Positions 57,796 to 64,000 of a DNA stretch of 64,000 nucleotides are shown piece by piece. The translations under genes were made by a program, and so were the position numbers. Origin of the DNA: Suillus spraguei (Eukaryota > Basidiomycota > Agaricomycetes > Boletales > Suillaceae). The DNA is taken from assembly GCA_016800925.1 (NCBI GenBank), contig JABCPU010000283.1:24783-88782 (forward strand). The letters run 5' to 3'. The notes under the pieces were generated by a model. The model searched no databases. It was given only the letters and a program-made list of their open reading frames with translations, and was not told the origin of the DNA. How positions within the stretch are numbered: position 1 is the first letter of the stretch; every line of letters starts with the position of its first letter.

Positions 57796-58845
57796 TCACT
57801 CTGCCTCTAGTTCTTTTGACCACCAGCGCTTCGCGTATGGGGAGGGGTTGGATTTAGGGACCTTGGCTTCTACCGTTTCCGAAATGCACCTTGTCAGCGC
57901 TGTCAATGCTTCCTGGAACTGTATGTGGGTAGTTAGTTCATTTGGTGGTGGGATATTGCTTAGCTTGCTGGCTAGGTACTCTCTGAACTCTTCCCAATCC
58001 GTTGCATGATAGTTGTGCTTGGGGGCGTGCGTCACGCGTTCCGGTTCTATGTCTATGACCGTTATGATTGGGAAGTGGTCTGTGACAACTGGGTGGAGGT
58101 GTTGTTTGACGCTGCATTTGCTGATCCGTTGCTCCATTTGCATGGAGCAGAACATATTATCCGGGCGTGTTAGGTTTCTTGTATTAGAGGCTTCTAGGGT
58201 AGTTAGACGCAGTGGGAGTATCTGTACAAGGTTATACATAGACAATAGGTTTATTAGTACTGCTGCAGCATTTAGATTTGCTGCTGTAAATAAGTGTGTG
58301 TTATGCTGTGGTTCCCACAAAGGGTGATGGCGGTTGAAATCGCCCATCCACATTATGTACTCTGGTTTTGCGCCTTGTTCGCCTTTAGCGGTGCGCTGCG
58401 CCTGCCTTGTGTTGCGCTCCATGGCCATGTGCCGTTTGAGAAATATTAGTGTGTTATCGTGATCACAGCATTATATATGTTGTACATGCATACCTTCCCG
58501 AAGTTGCCCATCAGTTCAATTGCCATTACGTTTGACGATTTGATCGTGACGGTGTGCCAGTCGTTCTTCGAGAGTTTTTTGTTAACTAGCATTATTACTT
58601 GCGATCTTTCTGGGCTGGTATGATGGTCTGTCGGTATATTACATCCCAGTACTGTCTTAGGTTGGAGGCGTTAGCTAATTTTACCGGGTTTAGATATGGT
58701 TCTTTTATACAGGCGATGTCATATACATTCGGGTCCAGGTCCTTGAGCATGTGCTCCCAGGCTGGGAGCGATTTCCTTAGATTTTGTTGCCAGATTCATA
58801 AGTTGTCACCCCCTGCTAATTGGTCGTTGGGTTGTTCTGGCATTT
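57796..58845 (-). pseudogene. LINE endonuclease (APE-like)
   Basis: The frame 58428-57796 holds EYIMWMGDFNRHHPLW and VVTDHFPIITVI, the G-D-F-N and D-H-x-P-I motifs of the APE-type endonuclease that nicks target DNA. The N-terminal half lies in short frames up to about 58845 (a region reading roughly LRKSLPAWEHMLKDLDPN), broken by several frame changes. This would be the start of ORF2. Confidence 0.8.
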
Positions 58846-58909
58846 AATCTAGGTCTTGGTCATCGCTCCATCTGCCTGGGTTGTATTCACCGAGTGGCGT
58901 TGGGGATCC

Positions 58910-60162
58910 TCAGGGTGATGACAAGTGAGGGTCGAGCGTGCTGGGAGGTGAAGTCTCATGTCGGTTCTGCAGAGACTGTGACGGCTTCGGTGTCGTCTGG
59001 CTTTGCGATGGCTGGCCCCACATATCCGTGATATGTGTCTGTCCCCCCAAGGGTGTGCGGTTGGGGTTCGTTTGGTTCACAGTTCTTGGTTGTCTGTTTC
59101 TTTGGACCGTTTGCCATTCGTTCTCCCTGTTCCTTGGCGGGGGGTATCTTGGGGGTTGCTGTTCTTGGTTGGGCTGCTGTGAACTCACTTGCCAGTCTTC
59201 ATGCTCGTGTCATTCAAAGTTCGCATCCGTGATCCTCTCCCATGTGAGGGGATCCTCGGTTGGGTAGAAGCGGTACTTCGTTTCTGCGTGACGGTTCTTG
59301 TGGTCGTCCCATTTCTGGATGAACGTGGGGCAGTTCCTGTCCCAGGCTGCGTGGCCTGGGGCATTGCAGTTCGCGCAGAAGAAGAAGTTCTGGTCAGTTA
59401 TCGTGCATGCCGAGGTCCTGTGTATTCCAGTGCATGTGCCGCACATGTCGAATTCTTGCTGACACTCCGCTGCCTTGTGTGATCCATCGAACGAGTGGCA
59501 TTTGAGACATCTAGAAGGTTCGGCAATTAGTTTCCTTGCATAAACTTTCTTACCTGCTACGGTAAGTCCGAACTTGATTGCCTGGTTGGCGCTTTCTTTC
59601 GTATTGAACGTGAGGATGATGTGGGCAGTACGTTGGCCTGGGCTGCATCTGTTGACTGGTTTGATGTATCTTGCCTTCGTCATTGTCCGGGGTCTCATCC
59701 CTGCTTTCTGTTCGATGTCGGAAAGTGCCGCTTGGTTCTCTGGTACAAAGCTTATCGGTACGTTCTCCACTATGACGTGGAATGCCCTGTCTCTGATTGC
59801 TACCTCGATTCCGAAGCCATCGAGAAACTTGCTGCGGTTTGACGGTGTACCGAACCATGCGGCCGATTCAGTTGAGTCGAGTTCATACAGTACGCCTCCT
59901 TGGGGGAGACGTCTTGCTGATAAGAATTTGATGTTCTGTGGGATGTTGGCATCCTCCTTAGTCATGGCCTCCACTGCTAGATTGGCTTTCGTAACTAGCT
60001 GAATTTCTGTGAGGTTGATTAGCGTGTTAGTGAAGTTCGGTGAGCGTCTTGCTATAAGTATCTGACGCGCTTGAGCTTCGCTTCTGGTGAGGACCTTGAC
60101 TAAGGGAGTCGGAATTCCATCCTTGGTTGCAGCTGCATATGATCTCTGGCCTTTCTGTTCAG
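58910..60162 (-). pseudogene. LINE ORF1, gag-like, with three zinc knuckles
   Basis: The minus frame enters from the LTR at 60163 and runs to TGA 59209-59207, then continues in the same frame to 58910 with a Pro/Gln/Asn-rich tail. TGA replaces an expected Arg. Knuckles: CLKCHSFDGSHKAAEC, CGTCTGIHRTSAC and CANCNAPGHAAWDRNC. Upstream lies an RRM-like fold candidate (RTAHIILTFNTKESANQAI). The first ten residues of the open frame (MNRGTYDCNT) come from the L4 LTR, so the true N-terminus is lost. ORF1 proteins bind the element RNA. Confidence 0.82.
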
Positions 60163-60636
60163 TGTTACAATCGTACGTACCCCTATTCATTTTCTATTCA
60201 TTTACCTTGTATATTACATAACGTGACTCTGACTCATATGCTCAACGCATCTGTACAATACATGCCTTCCTTATTTAGGATACGCATTTACGTTCTCACG
60301 GTTATCTGGTCTGTGCGCACATATTGGCCTATTTAAGCACAGTGTACTTGTAGTAGATTCCCTACTTTAATCTTACTGGGTTTTACCTGGAATCTCCTTC
60401 GCTTAGGTCTTCAACCTAAGTCGTCTTGAATCGTCTCTAAGTCTAAGCACTCCTTAGCCTTAGTCTCTATTCTCGCGGATACCTCTCGGACTTGTCCTTG
60501 AGGCTGAACCCTTGATCGTACTCGGAACGCGTTCCTTGTACTTTTCACCTTGTCCTCTTCTGGACATTGTAAGAACTCCCAGCAGACTGTCTGTGTCTTT
60601 TCACTGTCGCTGGTGACGCCACCCCAGTTCGTAACA
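60163..60636 (+). repeat. L4 LTR, 5' LTR of gypsy element G3 (474 bp)
   Basis: TGTTACAATCGTACGTACCC to CCCCAGTTCGTAACA, matching 42105-42736 but shorter in the middle. It carries CCTATTTAAGCACAGTGTAC (TATA-like). The gag of G3 starts about 200 bp downstream, so it is a 5' LTR. It lies in ORF1 of the LINE. No target duplication can be checked, because the 3' LTR is outside. Confidence 0.88.
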
Positions 60637-60838
60637 AAAGATTAAAGTCGTCTTTTTGATTGTCGACTATCCAGTCTTCGACCCTGAACCCTGATTGCCT
60701 AGATCAATAGACTAGCGTACGCGTACGCTGAGCAGATTGCCAAAAGGAAACCCCTTGACAGAAGAAAAGCCCTGACGGACAGCAAGACAGCGCGTGTAGG
60801 CACCGAGAAAGTATAACTCACCAGAAGAATCATCAACC

Positions 60839-61660
60839 ATGTCGACCAAAGAATTCGAATACAAGATCGGTCAACCGATGGTTTTGATGGAGATCGTGAT
60901 AACTCTCGCGAGTTTATCCAGTCGTGCAATTTGCACTTTGACATCAATGAAAAGCTTTAACCACCGACAAGCAGAAGATCATCTACATAACATCCTTTAT
61001 GACCGAAAAGAATGCCAATCATGGAAGGAACAATTCCTTGAACACGCCCAATCTACCGACACTTCGGGACAAAAAGTTGGTTATGGGACGATGGCGATTT
61101 TATGAAGAGCTTCAAAGAAGCATTTGAACCAGTGGATACCAAAGGAACCGCGCTCACAAGGCTCAGAGATCTCAAACAAGGAACTGGAGATCTCCACACC
61201 TATGTCGCTGACTTTGAGGCACTTGCAGCCAAGGCTCAATCACTGACAACGCGACGAAGATTCAGTTCTTCCAAGATGGCCTTAATTGGGGTATCCTTAC
61301 AAAGCTTTTCAATACGGGAGATGTCTCCAAATATTCAGAGACGTTGTGTTGCAATGCGTTGCTATTGACAACGCCCATCATCGGCTTAACGCCATGAGAC
61401 GCGTCATGCTCCACAACAGAAGAAGAAGAACTACGGGAATGCACGGTATATTCCGAACCGTGATTCCAACGCAATGGTCGTAGATCGAATCTCCGACATG
61501 GAAAGATCCGAATGCATGAAGAAAGGGCAATGCTTCGGATGCAGAAAGACAGGACACCGCATCCATAATTGTCCTGACAGAAAGAAGAAGACTCCGCTCC
61601 GACAAACCGAAGTCAAAGAAGAAGAAGATGATGAAGAAACCGTGAGACGGATTGTTCAGG
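60839..61660 (+). pseudogene. Gypsy G3 gag, with zinc knuckle, frameshifted
   Basis: ATG 60839 opens MSTKEFEYKIGQP. The frame then shifts near 60895, and later frames give SFKEAFEPVDTKGTALTRLR and DLHTYVADFEALAAKAQ (61102-61230), the gag core. CFGCRKTGHRIHNC at 61531-61572 is a CX2CX4HX4C knuckle. At least three frame changes and two stops separate the pieces. Confidence 0.8.
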
Positions 61661-61739
61661 ATTTTTAATGTGGAGAAACAAAGATTCAACGTATGTTTCT
61701 CCCAATGTAATACTAAGACTTGTACGCGCTTAGGTGAAA

Positions 61740-62160
61740 GAAAAGAACTTCGTGTCCCCATCACCCTTCACTCGCGTACTCGCTTGAAATCTGTCGACAC
61801 CACCGCTGTTATCGATTCAGGAGCGCAGGCACATTCATCTCAGAAGAGTTTGTGAAACTCCATCAAATCACACGACGAAAACTCAAAGAACCATTTCGAG
61901 TTACAACGGCAGATGGAACCTCATAAAAGGAGGACCAATTACACACTACTGCCTCCTAGTGGTCAAAATTGACGATCGAACCATGTATGGGAATTCAACA
62001 TCACCAAACTAGGAAGGAGAGATCAAATCCTCCTTGGAATCCCATGGTTACGAGCAATGAACCCAATCATAGATTGGGCTGCTGAAACACTTGTCCTTTC
62101 ACGGACAGAGAAATCAGACAAGATCGAAATCAATTTGGACGAAGATCGAAAGAAGAATGG
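61740..62160 (+). pseudogene. Gypsy G3 protease, frameshifted
   Basis: TTAVIDSGAQ at 61799-61828 is the retropepsin active site (DSGA). Sequence after a frame change continues through QITRRKLKEPF and TTADGT to RDQILLGIPWLRAMNP and IIDWAAETL (62010-62085), the typical end of a gypsy protease region. Several single-base slips break the frame. Confidence 0.78.
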
Positions 62161-62839
62161 GTTACCCTGACTTTCAACCACATAGCAGATGGCAACATTC
62201 CCGTCTTCCGAAACGTTCATCGCTTCTCCTATCGATGTTCCTGAAGATCCAGAACCAGAAGACGAATGCCACGTACTATAGAACCCACTCCACGTGTACA
62301 ACTGCCACGAGCAGTATCACCGATTCCCCGCGCAGAGAAGCGCAAGAATGAATCAGAACCCGACATCGGGTGGAAAAGAACCTATTGAGCACGGCCAATA
62401 GAAGAACAGAACAGGGAAAGAGGAAAACGAAGAAGAACTCCCAGGACGAAGCACCAACGTACCGAAATTATCCAAGTTCTTCGTTCCCCCGAAAACTCTT
62501 TCAGCTTCAATAGAAGAAATCCCGATAAAGAAGAACCCGTGCCCTCGTTATACCAACGAGGATGATGACCAATTCGACACCATGCACGATGTCTGGCAGC
62601 GCCAGAAGTACGTGAAATTTCCTCTTACGACTTGGAGATGGAGAATTTCTAGTGGAATACGATACCGATGGAGTTAGCATGAGGATATAGAAGAAGTATC
62701 CATGGATACACCCTTAACACGTGATGGAACTTCTCACTCGAACAATCCTCCAACTACTCCACAATTCCTCTCCCTCCCCCGAAATACAGTAATAAAGCTC
62801 AGGAATTTGCCACGGATGAGAAGGAAAAGAAAAAGAAAT
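62161..62839 (+). other. Gypsy G3 protease-RT linker, degraded
   Basis: Rich in Glu, Lys, Pro and Arg in every frame, without a domain. It joins protease and RT, as is normal for this element type. Many short frames overlap; none is separately meaningful. Confidence 0.5.
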
Positions 62840-64000
62840 CATTCGAAGAATTGGTCCCGGATTATTTGCACGACTTCGCCGACGTCTTTGCTAAAGACGG
62901 ACTGAACAAACTACCCCCTGAACGCCCTGGTATCGATCATCGGATCGACACCAAACCCGGTTTTATCCCTCGCACGTCTAAGGTTTACCCGCTATCGGAA
63001 AAAGAATGCACTGCTGTCAAAACGTTTATCGATGAAAACGTTGCGAAAGGCTTTATCTCAGAATCGAAGTCGCCTCAAGCCAGTGGCTTCTTCTTTGTGG
63101 GAAAGAAGAGCGGTGAACTGCGTCCCTGTCAAGATTATCGCTACATCAATGATTGGACAGTCAAGAACGCATACCCACTTCCACTCCCTATTTCCCTCGT
63201 CGCACGTCTTCATAACGCACAGTTCTTTACGAAAATGGATATCCGGTCCGGTTATAACAAATTCGCATCCATCCTGACGACAGGTGGAAAGCTGCTTTTA
63301 CCACAGAATTTGGCCTCTTTGAACCAAACGTCATGTTCTTCGGCCTCTGCAATTCCCCAGCAACTTTTCAAGCATACATGAATCGCACCTTTCAACAAGA
63401 AATCAATGAAGGATGGATGGATATCTATATGGACAATATCCTGATTTTCTCTACGACGATGGCAGAACACCGTGAACGAACTAGACGAGTTCTGATGAAA
63501 ATACGAAAAGAACACCTGTTCTTGAAACCAGAGAAATGCACCTTCGATGCAGAAGAAGTGGAATACCTCGGAATGATAATTCGCCCCGGACAAGTTGCTA
63601 TGGACACCGCCAAGACCAAGGGAATCTCCGAATGGCCAATCCCGAAATCTGTAAAAGATGTTCGGTCATTCCTCGGTTTTTGCAACTTCTACCGCACGTT
63701 CATTTCCCACTATTCTGACATCGCCAGACCCCTTATCGATTTGACAAAGAAAGATAAGGCCTTTGAATGGTCAACCGAATGTATGGACACCTTCGAAGAA
63801 TTGAAACGACGCTTCACTTCCCAACCGGTACTCCGTAACCCTGATCCTTCCCGACAATTTGCCATTGCTACCGACGCTTCGCTTGTAGCAACTGGCGGAG
63901 TTCTCCTACAGACTGATGAGAATGGTGTTTATCACCCATGTGCATACCTCTCACAGTCTTTGAACCCTGCAGAACGCAATTACCAGATCTTTGATCGGAA
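62840..64000 (+). pseudogene. Gypsy G3 reverse transcriptase and start of RNase H
   Basis: [20 protein letters not shown] leads into [41 protein letters not shown] and KMDIRSGYN. The frame slips near 63265 and again later, giving [32 protein letters not shown] and EYLGMII. Then SFLGFCNFYRTFISHYSDIA and FAIATDASLVATGGVLLQ (start of RNase H) run to the window edge. The catalytic motif reads YMDN instead of YMDD. From 63380 the frame is open to the end. Integrase and the 3' LTR lie beyond. Confidence 0.88.

Larger units (their letters stand above)
54584..60162 (-). mobile_element. Tad1-type LINE with ORF1, endonuclease, RT and RNase H (about 5.6 kb)
   Basis: The 3' end is marked by a run of 14 T (54584-54597) on the plus strand, the poly(A) tail. 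Minus-strand order is ORF1 (zinc knuckles), apurinic-type endonuclease, reverse transcriptase, RNase H and a C-terminal zinc motif, as in fungal Tad-clade elements. The 5' end is cut by the L4 LTR at 60163. Frameshifts and stops in both ORFs make it inactive. Confidence 0.88.

Noticed and set aside
58938..60002. Plus-strand frames opposite LINE ORF1 (109 and 142 codons)
   Set aside because: Shadow frames of the minus-strand zinc-knuckle ORF; hydrophobic composition is a by-product.
1..64000. rRNA or tRNA genes
   Set aside because: No cloverleaf with A and B boxes and no rRNA-like conserved stretch was noticed on either strand; a tRNA scan was not possible.

Overview
The window looks like repeat-rich, intron-bearing DNA from a basidiomycete fungus, most likely an Agaricomycete. 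Introns are about 45-65 nt with GT..AG ends and CTRAC-like branch sites. The mobile-element families are those of mushroom genomes: Ty3/gypsy, Ty1/copia, a Tad1-type LINE with RNase H, Tc1/mariner, hAT, MULE-like and Harbinger. Almost every long reading frame is a transposon or a broken gene. The recognisable host-type genes are a damaged SKN7-like regulator at the left edge, two fragments of an areA-type GATA-factor N-terminal motif, one intact 295-aa ORF, and a small apparently intact gene built from tandem copies of one exon.

Layout, left to right. 1-760: SKN7-like pseudogene (minus). 869-6081: two copies of a dispersed repeat, the first split by a 1,615-bp Tc1 element (1198-2812), with a 59-bp tandem array between them. 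7395-12806: a long multi-exon gene of unknown function, broken by stops and frameshifts, flanked by inverted TGACTGAC-type arrays. 12855-14122: a DNA transposon with clear terminal inverted repeats and a truncated transposase. 14437-18392: hAT, copia and MULE-like relics. 19368-41620: a mosaic of nested gypsy retrotransposons and their LTRs (called L1, L2, L3 here), with two copies of a minus-strand zinc-cluster gene and a second, almost identical Tc1 element (32809-34424). 42105-42736: solo L4 LTR with a 5-bp target duplication. 43252-43930: Harbinger relic. 45864-46751: intact minus-strand ORF with a ParB-like motif. 48230-50100: minisatellite, L4 fragment and repeats. 51729-54300: areA-like fragments around the exon-array gene (52351-53174). 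54584-60162: nearly full-length LINE (minus). 60163-64000: gypsy element whose 5' L4 LTR lies inside the LINE ORF1; it leaves the window on the right.

Nesting gives relative ages. A gypsy pol (G1) was cut by an L2 solo LTR and an L1-type composite. An L3 LTR was cut by Tc1. The LINE was cut by the L4 gypsy element. Many of the breaks are stop codons one C-to-T (or G-to-A) change away from the expected Arg, Gln or Trp codon.

All calls come from reading the sequence and from motif memory. No database search was run, and exon borders are manual.
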